Positions 38,993 through 51,589 of a stretch of DNA of 64,000 nt are shown here, piece by piece (position 1 is the first letter of the stretch; the number at the start of each line of letters is the position of its first letter). The position numbers and the translations under genes are program-made. Below the pieces are notes generated by a model. That model worked only from the letters and a program-made list of their open reading frames with translations. It had not been told where the DNA came from and did not search any database. Source of the DNA: JALORV01 sp963707445 (GTDB taxonomy: Bacteria; Pseudomonadota; Gammaproteobacteria; Burkholderiales; Burkholderiaceae_F); contig CAVPPW010000023.1 in NCBI GenBank assembly GCA_963707445.1, positions 33,768-97,767 on the forward strand, in the 5' to 3' direction.

Positions 38993-40322
38993 CTAGCGCG
39001 AGCGTTTGGGCCGGAAATGCCTGGTGCGACCACGGCCGGCCCCGCCGGTGTCGCTTCCGCCGGCGCCCGCATGGACGCCGGCTGAACGCCGCTGACGGTT
39101 TGCATCCGCCCGTCGACGTTCCTCGGCCTTCCGCGCGCGGATCGCCTTGATGCGCTCCGCGATCGGAATCTCGAGCCGCGCGTCCGGCCGCGCGGCGTAG
39201 TCAAAATCCGGCACCGTCACGCGCGGCAGCGCCCGGCCGATCGCGCGCTCGATCGGACGCGAGCAGCGATTCTTCCTCGGGCGAGACGAACGTGAACGCA
39301 TCACCGGTGGCACTCGGCGCGCGCCGTGCGGCCGACGCGGTGAATGTAGTCGTCGGGCACCATCGGCACGTCGAAGTTCACGACGTGGCCGAGCGTGCTC
39401 GACGTCGATGCCGCGCGCGGCGATGTCGGTCGCCACGAGCACCTGAATCCGCCCGCTCTTGAACCCCTCGAGCGGCTGCGGTGCGCTGCGGCTGGGATCG
39501 GTTGCCGTGAATGCGCTCCACCGACACCTTGCGGCGCACCAGATAGTCGTGCAGGCGGTTCGCGCGGTGCTTGGTGCGCGTGAACACCAGCGTGTCGCGC
39601 ATGTCGCCGCGCTCGAGCAGCGTCGCGAGCAGCGCGGACTTCAGCTCCTGCGGCACCGGATAGACGGCCTGCGTGATGCCGGTCGCCGGCGCGGACTTGC
39701 GCTCGAGCTGAATCTGCGCCGGGTCGTGGCAGCATCTCGCGCGCCAGCTTCGCGATCTCCGGCGGCATCGTCGCGCTGAAGAACAGCGTCTGGCGCTTCG
39801 CGGGAAGCTGGCGGAGGATGCGGCGGATGTCCGGCAGGAAGCCCATGTCGAGCATCCGGTCGGCCTCGTCGAGCACGAGGTACTCGCAGCCCCTGGAACT
39901 TCGCGTAGGGCTGGCGCATGTGATCGAGCAGCCGGCCGGGCGTCGCGATGATGATGTCGACGCCGCTGCGGAGCGCGTGCTCCTGCGGGCCCATGCCGAC
40001 GCCGCCGTAGACCGACGGCGCCGGTCACCGGCGTGTGCATCGCCAGCTCGTTGACGCTCTCGAGAATCTGCGCGGCCAGCTCGCGGGTCGGCGTGAGCAC
40101 CAGGGCGCGCGTGGCGCCGCGCGGCGTGTCAATCAGCTTGTGCAGAATCGGCAGCAGGAAGGCGGCCGTCTTGCCGCTGCCCGTCATCGCGCAGGCCAGC
40201 ACGTCGCGGCCAGCCATGGCCGGCGGAATCGCCTCGGCCTGAATCGGCGTCGGGCGGGCGTAGCCCAGCTCCTTGATCGCACGAAGCAACGACGGGTGAA
40301 GGTTGAGGTCGGCGAACGGCAC
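38993..40322 (-). CDS. rhlE: DEAD-box RNA helicase (RhlE-like), frameshifted
   Basis: About 440 residues. The Q motif is GYARPTPIQAEAIP, motif I is AMTGSGKTAAF, motif Ia PTRELAAQI, motif Ib TPGRLLD, motif II VLDEADRMLDMGF, motif III FSATMP, motif V ATDIAARGID and motif VI YIHRVGRTAR. A basic arginine-rich tail ends FRPKRSR. Frameshifts occur near 40,020, 39,893, 39,728, 39,475, 39,400, 39,297 and 39,250. GTG at 40322 gives VPFADLNLHPSLLRAI, the usual start. It would unwind RNA structure, in ribosome assembly or RNA decay, and sits beside the cold-shock gene in the same direction. Confidence 0.93.
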
Positions 40323-40429
40323 GGGGTCCTTGGTCGTGTGAGCTCGGGAGGCGCCGCTAGAAGGGTCCTGGAGGCGAGACGCGAGGTAACGAGTGAAGGC
40401 AGTATAGCGTACAGACGCGGGACGGAGAC

Positions 40430-40562
40430 AAAGGGACCAAGAGACCAAAGGTCCAAAGGCCGAGGAACCCGTCTGAACCCGAACCTACTGATCGATCAGA
40501 GGTCCCGGTCCAGACCGGTTCCTCGGCCCTTGGACCCTTGGTCTCTTGGTCCCTGGATCCTC
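40430..40562. repeat. Degenerate-word hairpin, family 1 copy 2 (word AAGGGACC)
   Basis: The left arm reads AAAGGGACCAAGAGACCAAAGGTCC..., and the right arm mirrors it as ...CTTGGACCCTTGGTCTCTTGGTCC. The centre shares CTGATCGATCAG and flanking GGTTC...GAACC pieces with copy 1. It ends three bases before the stop codon of the membrane-protein gene at 40,566. Confidence 0.85.
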
Positions 40563-40565
40563 TGC

Positions 40566-41196
40566 CTATTTCCCCAGCCCTATCTGCAGACTGATGCTGC
40601 CGGTCACGCCGTCGAGCCGGTCCCCCAGCCAGGCGTCGGCACCGGCGAACCGGTAGCCCACGCCGAGGCCAATCCGGAACTGCGGCGAGAGGTTGATTTC
40701 CGCCCGCAACTCCGGCTCCGCAATCCAGATCCCCGTCTCCCACCCGACCCGGCCGTAGTACATGGTGTAGCCGCCCCCGCCGTGATGGGGGCTGGGACGG
40801 ATGGGGACGGGGTAGGACGTGTCGACGTAGGCCGTCGCCTCGCCAACGCCCAGCAGTCCCCGCGCGCCGACGTGGAACCAGTCGGTGTTGACCAGTTGCC
40901 AGCCGGCCAGGAATCCCACGTAGAACATCTCCGCGGCATCGTCCGCATCGGCCAGCCAGTAGGCGGCGCCGCCCGCGAAGAAGCGCTTGTCGATTTCAAT
41001 GCCGGAGTATCCGCCGATCATCGTGCCCGTGGCGCCGTTGATCTCCGTGATCTTCACGTCGGGCGCGATGATGATGCGATTCTCGAGCGGCAGCAGCGTC
41101 AGGGGCCCCTGGCCCTGCGCGTGTGCCGGTGCCGCCGCGACGATCAGACATCGCGGCGCCGGCGATCAATGCGTGAAAGAGCGATCGCCCGCGCAT
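40566..41196 (-). CDS. Probable outer-membrane beta-barrel protein, unknown function
   Basis: About 210 residues after correction of one missing base near 41,150. The start MRGRSLFHALIAGAAMS leads into a signal peptide (LIVAAAPAHAQG in the corrected frame). The mature part has alternating strands with Gly and aromatic residues: GTMIGGYSGIEIDKRFFAGGAAYWL, WFHVGARGLLGVGEATAYV, PQFRIGLGVGYRFAG, ending GVTGSISLQIGLGK, a C-terminal strand resembling barrel proteins. AAGGAG lies eight bases before the ATG at 41196. It follows the PEGA gene closely. Function unknown. Confidence 0.65.
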
Positions 41197-41198
41197 GG

Positions 41199-42247
41199 CT
41201 ATCGCTCCTTCCCGCCGAGGCCCCATGAGCCCGTCAGCCCCGCTGGACGCGTGAGGCGAATCGGGCACAAGACGCAGCAGGCTCACATTCAGCGTCATCG
41301 TCGAACCCGCGCGAATGAGGACCTCTTCCGAGTAGGTGTTGAAGCCTTCCTTGCGAATCTCGACCTTGTGCCGGCCGGGAGCGAGCTGCACGACCAGCCG
41401 CACGCCGGCTGGGCTATCCCACGACTTCACCGTCGATGAGAATCTCCGCGTCGGCGGGCTGCACCCGAATGGACAGCTGACCAAACTGCGCAGGCGCCTG
41501 CGGGACGGGATCCGTTGGCGGCTCGACCTGCACCTGTCGCTGAGGCGGAGCACGTCGCTGCGGCTGCGGCTCTTCGACAGGTTCAGGCGGCGGGGTCGGG
41601 CGCGGGCCGGACGTCTCACCCGGCGCGAGCGGTTCCATGGCGAACTTGATCCGCTTGCTGGTGTCTGTCGCGAGGTGCAGTTGTTGCTGCACGGTGCGAT
41701 ACCCCTCGAGCCACAGGACGATCTCATGCGTACCCGGACGGACCTTCAGCCGCTGGAACACGCCATCGAAGTCGTCCACGATGCCTGCGAGATATCCATC
41801 GACGTAGACTTCCGCGTTCTTGGGCGTCACCTCGAGCTTCAGCGAGGCATTGAACGCGTCGTAGTAGTACGGATATCCGTAGGGGTACCACGGTGAGTAG
41901 AAGGGATACGGGTAGCCCCATCCCCAGCCCAGTCCCCAGCCCCAGCCGTAGTAACCGTAGCCGTAGTACGGGCTGTACCACCCGTGCGGATAGCCATATC
42001 CGCCAACGACGACCACCTGTCCGCGACCGCCGCCGACGCCGGGACCGCCCGGGCCCGGGCCACCACGACCACCGCCAGGACCACCGGGACCCGGACCACT
42101 CGGACGAGCCGGAGCGGCCGTCCCCTGACCAGCACCCTGGCCTCCCCCGCCGCCGCGCTGCGCGAACGCGTCCTCTGGCAGGAGCGCGACGACGAACGCG
42201 GTCGCGACGGCCGTACTCACAATTGAACGAATGAGCTGACGAGACAT
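41199..42247 (-). CDS. PEGA-domain protein with Tyr/Gly/Pro-rich N-terminal region
   Basis: About 345 residues. A signal peptide (AVATAFVVALLPEDAFAQ) is followed by a Gly/Pro-rich linker and a Tyr/Trp/Gly-rich stretch (YSPYYGYGYYGWGWGLG...). The first PEGA domain reads LKLEVTPKNAEVYVDGYLAGIVDDFDG...LKVRPGTHEIVLWLEGYRTV. A proline-rich spacer leads to a second one, LSIRVQPADAEILIDGE...LAPGRHKVEIRKEGFNTYSEEV. A frameshift near 41,425 lies in the second domain. The end is uncertain: the frame runs on into the next gene unless one more correction gives the TAG at 41,199. PEGA proteins are thought to act at the cell surface; common in Acidobacteriota. Confidence 0.85.
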
Positions 42248-42389
42248 AAAGACCTCGGACACACAACCCCAGGCAGGCTGCATGGTGAAAGTGCAATGCC
42301 GGTGCCAGCGTCGGTACTCACAGGACGTGCGATCCAGCGCCCGAGTCAGGCGCGAAAAAGGGACGACGTGCGGAATTCCGGACAGGAGG

Positions 42390-42574
42390 TTGGTTCACAC
42401 GGAGCCACGGAGGGACACGGAGGCACGGAGAAGGCACTTCACACGGAGATGGCCAGGTAGCGGCCCTCTTCCGGACACGCTCCCTCTTCCCCGTAAAACG
42501 TGTGATGGCCCTTCTCCGTGTGAAACGTCCTGCTCCGTGCCTCCGTGCCCTCTCTGTGCCTCCGTGCGAAGCGA
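42390..42574. repeat. Degenerate-word hairpin, family 2 copy 1 (word CACGGAGG)
   Basis: The left arm is a run of CACGGAGG-like words (GTTCACACGGAGCCACGGAGG...); the right arm is mirrored (...CCGTGCCTCCGTGCCC...CCTCCGTGCGAA). A smaller inner pair (CTTCACACGGAG / CTCCGTGTGAA) sits inside. It ends at the base before the stop codon of the aldehyde oxidoreductase gene (42,575). Confidence 0.85.
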
Positions 42575-44311
42575 CTATTGCCCCCGGAGGCGGTGATACT
42601 CGGCGACGAGCGCCTGAAGCTGATCGCGGGTGATGGTGGCCTCGGGATCGTCCGGCAGCGGCGTGTCGAGGAATCGCGCGGGCAGCGTGTCCTCCGTCCA
42701 GCGTCCACCCGGCCTGCCGATTGAACTCGCGCTTCATCGGGACGATGCGGCGGGCGGTGTCGCGCAGTTCGTCCGCGCGTCACGTCCCAGCCGGTGACCG
42801 CGCGCAGCATGGCCGGCGGCCTCGGCGTGGAAGTCCTCGAACACGCCGCGCAGGAACTTGCAGAGGATCAGCGAGTCCATCAGCGCGGCCCTGTCCTCGG
42901 TGTCGATGGCGTGCCGCACGGAATCGAGCGTCGCGTGGCGGCGATCGACCTTGTCCGAGAAGTCCACCTCGTACGCGCCGCTGCGGTTGTGATCGGCGCC
43001 CCGCGCGCCCACGGCAAACCCCAGCGCCATCGTCTGCAGCGCCCGCGGCTCGTAGCCGGGAATCTCCAGCCCCTTCACCTGCGGCGCAAACGCGATGCTG
43101 TCCTGCCCGATCGCCTGCGCGGCGCGGCGGCTGCCGTCTGCCAGCAGATCGCCGAGGCCCTCGCGCGCGCCGATCAGATCGATCGCGCGCAGCACCGCGT
43201 CGCCGCTGCCGAACCGCAGCCACGGCTCATCGAGCAGCCCGCGCTCGACGCACTCCATCGCGAACGCAATCGTGCCGCCGGTGCTGATGGTGTCGATGCC
43301 CAGCTCGTCGCATCGCTGCGAGCGCGCGCAGCACGGCGTCGCCATCGCCCACGCCGCAGAGCGACCCGAGCGCGAACAGGCTCTCGTACTCCACGCGGAT
43401 GCCGGCATCGCCGAGGGCGTAGATGTGCTCGCAGCCGATCGTGCACGCGACGCAGCTCTCGCGCGTGCGCGCGTGCGGCTGCGCCGAGGCTCTCGGGCGA
43501 CAACTGCTCCGCTTCATCGAAGGTACCCGCGCTGGAAGTTGCGCGTCGGCAGCGCGCCGAAGCGATTGAACGTCAGCAGGTTGGTCGCGGTGCCCAGTTC
43601 GCGGTACTTCGCGGTGGCCGGACCGAACGATCGCTTCGACAGGTCGCGGCTGATCTGCGACGAGCCCGCGCGGATCGGCCCACTCGCAGCGCTGCGTCCC
43701 GCGCACGGCGATCGCCTTGATGTTCTTGCTGCCGAGCACCGCGCCGCTGCCGCCGCGGCCCGCGTGCCGCCCGTCGTGCGAGATCGTCGCGTACCGCACC
43801 AGCCGCTCGCCGGCCGGGCCAATCGCCGCGACCCGGAAGTCCGCGCCGAGCCGCGCTCGCAGCCGGTCGTTGACGTCACGGCACGACGCGCCGCGGAGCT
43901 CCTCCGCCGGCTCGAGCCGCACCGACGCCGTCGTCGATCACCAGCACCGACAGCACCGGCGCGCGCCCGACGATGACGATGGCGTCGACAGCCGCACTGC
44001 TTGCCGGCCAGCGCGAAGCCGCTGCTGGCCAGCGAGTCGTTGAACCGCTCGGTCAGCGGACTGCGGCTGACGACGGCGAACTTGGCGGAGGTGGTGAGCG
44101 GACTGCCGACGAGCGGACTGAAGGCAAAGACGAGCGGCGCCTCGGGCGCCAGCGGATCGGCAGTCGCGCCGCCCTCGTCCAGCAGCAGGCGCCCGCCCAG
44201 CCCGCTGCCGCCGAGGTACTGGCGCAGCACGTCTTCAGACAGCGGCACGCGTTCGGCGTGCGCGCGGGAGACGTCGATCCGGAGGTACGCGCCGTGATAG
44301 CCGAAGGGCAT
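42575..44311 (-). CDS. aor: Tungsten/molybdenum aldehyde:ferredoxin oxidoreductase (AOR family), frameshifted
   Basis: About 578 residues. The N-terminal AOR_N domain shows YLRIDVSRAHAERVPLSEDVLRQYLGGSGLGGRLL and SPLVGSPLTTSAKFAVVSRSPLT. The [4Fe-4S] ligands are in SCVACTIGCEH (C-x2-C-x3-C), with the fourth Cys in LILCKFLRG. Pterocofactor and substrate regions include GSGAVLGSKNIKAIAVRG and AVGARGADHNRSGAYEVDF. Frames shift near 44,000, 43,925, 43,675, 43,520, 43,470, 43,325, 42,815 and 42,710. It oxidises aldehydes to acids (or the reverse), usually with a tungstopterin. A MoaD-like gene lies ten bases upstream in the same operon. Confidence 0.9.
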
Positions 44312-44321
44312 GAGGAGCCGG

Positions 44322-44577
44322 CTAGCCGCCGGCGTCGGCCGAGAAGATCAGCAGGTGGTCATCGCCGGCGAGCGGCGTGGCCGGATCGCTGACGAAGGTC
44401 TCGCCGTTCAGGTTGGCGGCAATCGCACGGATGCAGGCGGCGATCGGCAATCAGCTCGGACAGGCGCGGCAACCGGGCCGCAAGCACGTCGAGCGCGTCG
44501 CCCAAGGTGGCCGCGTCGACGTCGAGCTCGGCGACGCCGGCGCGGTCGCGAGGGATGCCGAAGAACTCAACGTGCAT
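44322..44577 (-). CDS. moaD: MoaD/ThiS-family sulfur carrier protein
   Basis: About 84 residues after one frame correction near 44,445. Ubiquitin-like fold: MHVEFFGIPRDRAGVAELDVDAATLGDALDVLAARLP, then CIRAIAANLNGETFV...PLAGDDHLLIFSADAGG. The diagnostic C-terminal Gly-Gly, used for adenylation and thiocarboxylate formation in molybdopterin synthesis, is present (DAGG then TAG). Its place directly before aor suggests a dedicated carrier for tungstopterin or molybdopterin supply. It diverges from the formate dehydrogenase genes; only 65 bp separate the two starts. Confidence 0.87.
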
Positions 44578-44642
44578 GGTGAATGACTGCCTGTTGTTGG
44601 ATCTGAGGCGATGATAGCATCGTGCCGCAGGAGCGCGTTCCG

Positions 44643-46388
<1,746 letters not shown>

Positions 46389-46392
46389 CGCC

Positions 46393-49183
46393 ATGGTGAC
46401 GTTCACGCTGAACGGCAAGACCGGTCACCGCGCCGGAGGATCGAGACGCTCCTCGAGACCGCGGACGAGCACGGCATCGAGATCCCGCGCCTCTGCTACA
46501 TGGACGGCATGCGGGCGGACGGCAACTGCCGCACGTGCATGGTCGAGATCAAGGGCGAGCGCGTGCTCGCGCCGTCCTGCTGCCGCTATCCGAAGGACGG
46601 CATGGAGGTCACGACCAACAGCGCGCGCGCGGTGACCAGCCAGAAGATGTCGCTCGAGCTGCTGCTCGCGGACATTCCCGAGACGTCCTACACGCTGCAA
46701 CTCCGAGCTCGATCACTGGGCGAAGAAGATGGGCGTCGGCAAGCCGCGCTTCGGCGCGCGGCCGCAGCCGGCCGCCGATCTGTCGCATCCGGCGATGGCC
46801 GTGCACCTCGACGCCTGCATCCAGTGCAAGCGCTGCGTCCGCGCCTGCCGCGAAGAACAGGTGAACGACGTCATCGGCTATGCGTTCCGCGGCGCGCACT
46901 CGAAGATCGTGTTCGACCTCGACGATCCGATGGGCGACTCGACGTGCGTCGCCTGCGGCGAGTGCGTGCAGGCCTGCCCGACCGGCGCGCTGATGCCGGC
47001 GCGCGACGCCGCGCATGGTCGTAGCCGGACAAGACGGTCGATTCCGTGTGCCCGTACTGCGGCGTCGGCTGCCAGCTCACCTACCACGTCAAGGACAACG
47101 ACATCCTCTACGTGCAGGGCAAGGACGGCCCGGCCAACTCGAGCCGCCTGTGCGTCAAGGGCCGCTACGGCTTCGACTACGTGCAGCACCGGCATCGCCT
47201 GACGACGCCGCTCATCCGCAAGCCCGGCGTGCCGAAGCACAAGGACTTCACCGTCGATCCCGAGAACTGGCAGGACGTGTTCCGCGAGGCGACGTGGGAC
47301 GAGGCGCTCGACTTCGCCGCGAAGGGCCTGCGCGACATCCGCGACACGCACGGCAAGCGCGCGCTGGCCGGTTTCGGATCGGCCAAGGGCACGAACGAAG
47401 AGGCCTATCTCTTCCAGAAGCTGGTGCGCACCGGCTTCGGCTCGAACAACGTCGATCACTGCACGCGGCTCTGCCACGCGTCGAGCGTGGCGGCGCTGAT
47501 GGAAGGCATCAACTCCGGCGCCGTGTCGAACCAGGTGCGCGACGTGGTGAATGCCGAGGTGATCTTCGTCATCGGCGCGAACCCCACGGTCAACCATCCG
47601 GTGGCGGCGACCTGGATCAAGAACGCCGCGAAGGCCGGCGCGAAGCTGATCGTCGCCGACCCGCGCCGCGGCGATCTCGGCCGGCACGCGACGTACTATC
47701 TGCAGTTCAATCCGGACACCGACGTCGCGCTGCTGAACGCGATGCTGCACGTCATCGTCGAGGAAGGCCTCGTCGACGAGGCGTTCATCCGCGATCGCAC
47801 GTCCGGGTATGAGGCGCTGGCGAGAACGTGAAGAAGTTCTCGCCCGAGGCGATGGCGCCGATCTGCGGCATCGACGCGGAGACGATTCGCGAGGTCGCGC
47901 GGCTGTACGCCACGTCGAAGGCGTCGATCATCCTCTGGGGCATGGGCATTTCGCAGCACGTGCACGGCACCGACAACGCGCGCTGCCTGATCGCGCTGGC
48001 GCTCTCGACCGGCCAGATCGGCAAGCCCGGCTCGGGCCTGCATCCGCTGCGCGGCCAGAACAACGTGCAGGGCGCGTCGGACTCCGGCCTGATTCCGATG
48101 TTCTATCCGGACTATCAGCGCGTGAACGTGCCCGAGGCGCGCGCGCGGTTCGAGAAGCTGTGGCAGACCGACGCTCGATCCCGATCCCGGCCTGACCGTC
48201 GTCGAGATCATGAACGCCGCGAAGAAGCGTGAGATCCGCGGCGATGTACATCATGGGCGAGAACCCGGCGATGTCCGATCCCGACGTCGATCACGCGCGC
48301 GAGGCGCTGGCGGCGCTCGATCACCTCGTCGTGCAGGACATCTTCCTCACCGAAACGGCGTATCTCGCCGACGTCGTGCTGCCGGCGACCGCGTGGCCCG
48401 AGAAGGTCGGCACCGTCACGAACACCGATCGCATGGTGCAGCTCGGACGCAAGGCGATCGAGCCGCCGGGCGACGCGCGGGAGGACTTCTGGCTGCTCGT
48501 CGCAGCTCGGCCGGCGCATGGGTCTCGACTGGACGTACACGCATCCGCGCGACGTGTTCAACGAGATGCGGCACGTGCATGGACTCGATCGCCGGCATCA
48601 CCTGGGATCGCCTCGAGCGCGAGTCGTCCGTCACGTATCCGTGCGTGAAGGAAGGCGACCCGGGCGAGCCGGTGGTGTTCGTCGAGGGCTTCCCCACCCC
48701 AACCGGCCGCGGGCGGTTCGTGCCGGCGGATCTCATCTCCGCCAACGAGCGGCCGGACGCGGAGTACCCGATGGTGCTGATCACCGGCCGCCAGCTCGAA
48801 CACTGGCACACCGGCTCGATGACGCGCCGCTCGACGGCGCTCGATACATCGAGCCGGAGCCGGTCGCCTCGGTGCATCCGCTCGATCTCGAAGGCTTCGG
48901 CGTCCAGCCCGGCGACATCGTGACGATCGAGTCGCGGCGCGGCCGCATCTCGCTCTACGCGCGCGCCGACGACGGCATGCCGCGCGGGGCGGTGTTCGTG
49001 CCGTTCTGCTACTACGAGGCGGCGGCGAACATGCTGACCAATCCGGTGCTCGATCCGTTCGGGAAGATTCCGGAGTTCAAGTACTGCGCGGTCCGGGTGA
49101 CGGCCGGGGGCGACACGCCGGACCGCATGAGCTTCGGCGGCGGCGCGCTGCTGGCGGACCTCTCGTCGCCGGCGCAATCCTGA
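46393..49183 (+). CDS. fdsA: NAD-dependent formate dehydrogenase catalytic subunit (FdsA/FdhF-like)
   Basis: About 925 residues. An N-terminal NuoG-like module has [2Fe-2S] ligands in LCYMDGMRADGNCRTCMVEI and further Cys in APSCCRYP. Two [4Fe-4S] motifs follow: CIQCKRCVRAC and CVACGECVQACPTGAL. The molybdopterin oxidoreductase part begins CPYCGVGCQLTYHV, and the active-site pair Cys-His is in CTRLCHASSVAALMEG, with Cys (TGC, 47,472-47,474) rather than selenocysteine. The C-terminal molydop_binding domain holds MVLITGRQLEHWHTGSMTRR. Frameshifts lie near 46,430, 46,705, 47,018, 47,033, 47,822, 48,172, 48,240, 48,505, 48,578 and 48,838. It oxidises formate or reduces CO2, passing electrons to the fused diaphorase. 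Confidence 0.92.
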
Positions 49184-49194
49184 TCGCGGGGCGC

Positions 49195-49844
49195 ATGGCG
49201 CCTGAGCACACGCGCGAATCGTCTGTCTTTCCGGCACGGCACCGCCGCCGGCATCGTCCTGTGCGGCGGCCGGTCCACGCGCATGGGTTCGCCCAAGGCG
49301 CTGCTTCCGTTCGGTCCGGAGACGATGCTGCAGCGTGTCGTGCGGTTGCTCAGCGGCGTGGTGTCGCCGATCGTCGCCGTCGCGGCGCCCGGGCAGGACC
49401 TGCCGGCGCTGCCGGCCGACGTCATCATCACGCGCGATGAACGCGAAGGCCTGGGCCCGCTGGAAGGTCTGCGCGCCGGACTCTCGGCGCTGCCGGCCGA
49501 TGTCGAGGCTCGCCTACGTCACGAGCTGTGACGTGCCGCTGCTCGTGCCGGCGTTCGTGTCCGAGATGCTGACGCTGGCAAGCGGCTACGACATCGCCGT
49601 CATGGAGATCGACGGCTTCGCGCATCCGTTGTCGGCGGTGTACCGCCGCGCAGTGCTGCCGCACGTCGAGGCGCTGCTGGCGGCCGACCGCCGTCGCCCG
49701 GCGTTTCTCTTCGATCTGGTGCGCACCCGTCGCGTCACGCCCGCCGAGATCTCGTCAGACCCCGACCTGCGCACGCTGCGCAACCTCAACACGCGCGAGG
49801 ACTACGAGCGGGCGCTCGCGGACGCGGGGGTCACCGGGCTCTGA
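49195..49844 (+). CDS. mobA: Molybdenum cofactor guanylyltransferase MobA
   Basis: About 215 residues. The nucleotide-binding N-terminus is GIVLCGGRSTRMGSPKALLPFG. The metal site is SCDVPLLVP; further blocks are EREGLGPLEGLRAGLSAL, PLSAVYRRAVLP and the C-terminal LRNLNTREDYERAL. Frameshifts lie near 49,240 and 49,505. It starts 11 bases after the formate dehydrogenase gene, fitting its role: that enzyme needs bis-MGD, which MobA makes from molybdopterin and GTP. The 3' end overlaps the following convergent gene by 14 bp. Confidence 0.93.
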
Positions 49845-51053
49845 CGACCGCCCCGCCCTTCATGACCCACCGCACCCGGCTGATGACGACATCGATGTCC
49901 GTCAGCGGATCGCCGTCCACCGCGACGATGTCGGCGTAGTAACCCGGCGCGATGGCGCCCAGATCCTTCTGGCGGCCGAGCATCTTCGCGGGAATGGTCG
50001 TCGCGGTCGCGAGCGCCTGCGCTGGCGTCATGCCGGCCTTCACGAACCAGCCCAGCTCGCGCGTGTTCTGACCGAAGCCCGAGTAGACCGCGTCCGATCC
50101 CATCGCGATCGTGACGCCGGCCTTCACGGCGCGCCGCGTGGCCTCGAGGTTCTTCTGGATGTAGTCCTGCAGCGGCGGAATCGTCTCCGGCGCGAAGCCG
50201 TACTCGTCCTTCGCATCCACGTAGTACCGATTGTGATCGATGGTCGGGCACCCAGACCGTGCCCTGCTTCGCCATCATCGCCAGCGTTTCATCGTCCAGC
50301 TCGATCCCGTGTTCGACGGAGTCGGCGCCGGCGCGCACGGCGTCCTTCACGCCCGGACGCGCCGTAGGAGTGAATCGCCACCGGCCGGCCGAGCGCGTGC
50401 GCGGCATCGACGATGGCCTTCATTTCGTCGAAGGTGAGCGTCTGCGTGGTGTCCACGCTCTGGAAGCTGCCGCGCGAGGCGTAGACCTTGATCCAGTCGG
50501 AGCCGGCCTTCACGCGCGCCTCGACCAGCGCCGGCATGGCGCCAGCGCCGGGCCCACCCGCGCGGCCGGCGGAGATGCCCTGCCCGGACACGAACATGCG
50601 CGGGCCGATCATCTTGCCGGTGTTGATGAGGTCGCGCATCGAGTAGTCCGTGCCGCCCGACGCGCCAAGATCGCGCGCCGTCGTGACGCCGGCCTCGAGC
50701 GTGCGCCGCGCGTTGGCTGCGGAGAGCTCGACCGTCTGCGCCGGTTCGCGTCGCGGCTGCCGCAGCGGCTGGGTCCCCGACGCGGGATCCCAGTAGTACG
50801 TCATGTGCGTATGCGCGTCGATCAGGCCGGGGATGGCCGTCAGCGGCCGGAGGTCGATGACCTCGGCGCCCGCCGGCACCAGGCGATCGCCGCTACCGAC
50901 GCGAACGATGCGATCGCCTTCAATGACGACGACGGCATCACGAATCGCCGGCCCGAGCCCCGTGACCACGGCGCCAAAGCGCAGCGCGGTCGTTCGCGGC
51001 TGGGAGGTACTGCGAGCCAAGACCACCTGCAGCGCACAGGACGCGACGATCAC
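49831..51053 (-). CDS. Exported metal-dependent amidohydrolase (imidazolonepropionase-like)
   Basis: About 405 residues. The signal peptide (VIVASCALQVVLARS) is followed by RFGAVVTGLGPAIRDAVVVIEGDRI. The metal site is PGLIDAHTHMTYYW; the carboxylated-Lys region is in SDWIKVYASRG, with IHSYGASG and SVEHGIELDDET (His ligands) and AMGSDAVYSGFG (Asp) after it. Frameshifts lie near 50,370 and 50,245. The start is uncertain: TTG 51,056 or GTG 51,053 begin at the signal peptide. It is often annotated as Xaa-Pro dipeptidase or imidazolonepropionase; the substrate cannot be deduced. Confidence 0.87.
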
Positions 51054-51063
51054 CAATCGCCAG

Positions 51064-51136
51064 CACGAAGCGAACCCAGAACCCACGAACCGAACCTTGA
51101 ACCGAACCTTGGTCCCGTGAACCCTGAACCGTGAAC
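51064..51136. repeat. One-armed degenerate-word array, family 5 (word GAACCCT)
   Basis: Tandem GAACC-based words (GAACCCTGAACCGTGAACC and GAACCGAACCTTGAACC) run for about 70 bp in one orientation, with no mirrored arm seen. It ends at the base before the stop codon of the DUF6526 gene at 51,137. Confidence 0.75.
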
Positions 51137-51576
51137 CTACACTCGCAGAGTAATCCCCCTGCCACTCTTTGACCATCAACTTGATCTGCTTGCGGTCCTG
51201 AATGTTGTCGCGCAGCACCGTTTCGGCGAGCGCCGGCAGTTCCGCGTCGCAGGCGAACCGCAGCGCCACGAGCTGGCCCGGCGTGAAGTCCTTGATGCGC
51301 GCGTGCATGGACGCCGGCAGGACCTCCTTCATTCGCAGGCGCATTTCGAGGCGAATCACCCGGTCCTGGGCCTTCAGGGCGAACACCCGGGCGGCAAAGA
51401 ACATGATGATGAACGCGAAGCCCATCAGGACCGCGAACGCCGTGTCCACGCTCGGCTGCTGGTAGAGGCCGCCAGATGCCCCTGAAGAAGTTCGCGGCAA
51501 GAATCGGGAACGCCACGTAGTGAAAGATCGGAACGAGCTTCGTGTGATTCGCGTAGGTCTGGGTTTCCTGAGCCAT
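51137..51576 (-). CDS. DUF6526 family membrane protein
   Basis: About 145 residues. It starts MAQETQTYANHTKLVPIFHYVAFPILAANFF, and a second hydrophobic helix follows in VLMGFAFIIMFFAARVFALKAQDRVIRLEMRLRM. The soluble tail reads FTPGQLVALRFACDAELPALAETVLRD...KQIKLMVKEWQGDY. A frameshift lies near 51,475. A one-base insertion near 51,150 hides the natural end (DYLRV then TAG at 51,137); uncorrected, the frame runs into the amidohydrolase. Function unknown. Confidence 0.82.
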
Positions 51577-51589
51577 GGGAGCAGCATAG

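Noticed and set aside
47472..47474. Selenocysteine in formate dehydrogenase
   Set aside because: The active-site codon is TGC (Cys) in the LCH motif; no UGA is present there.
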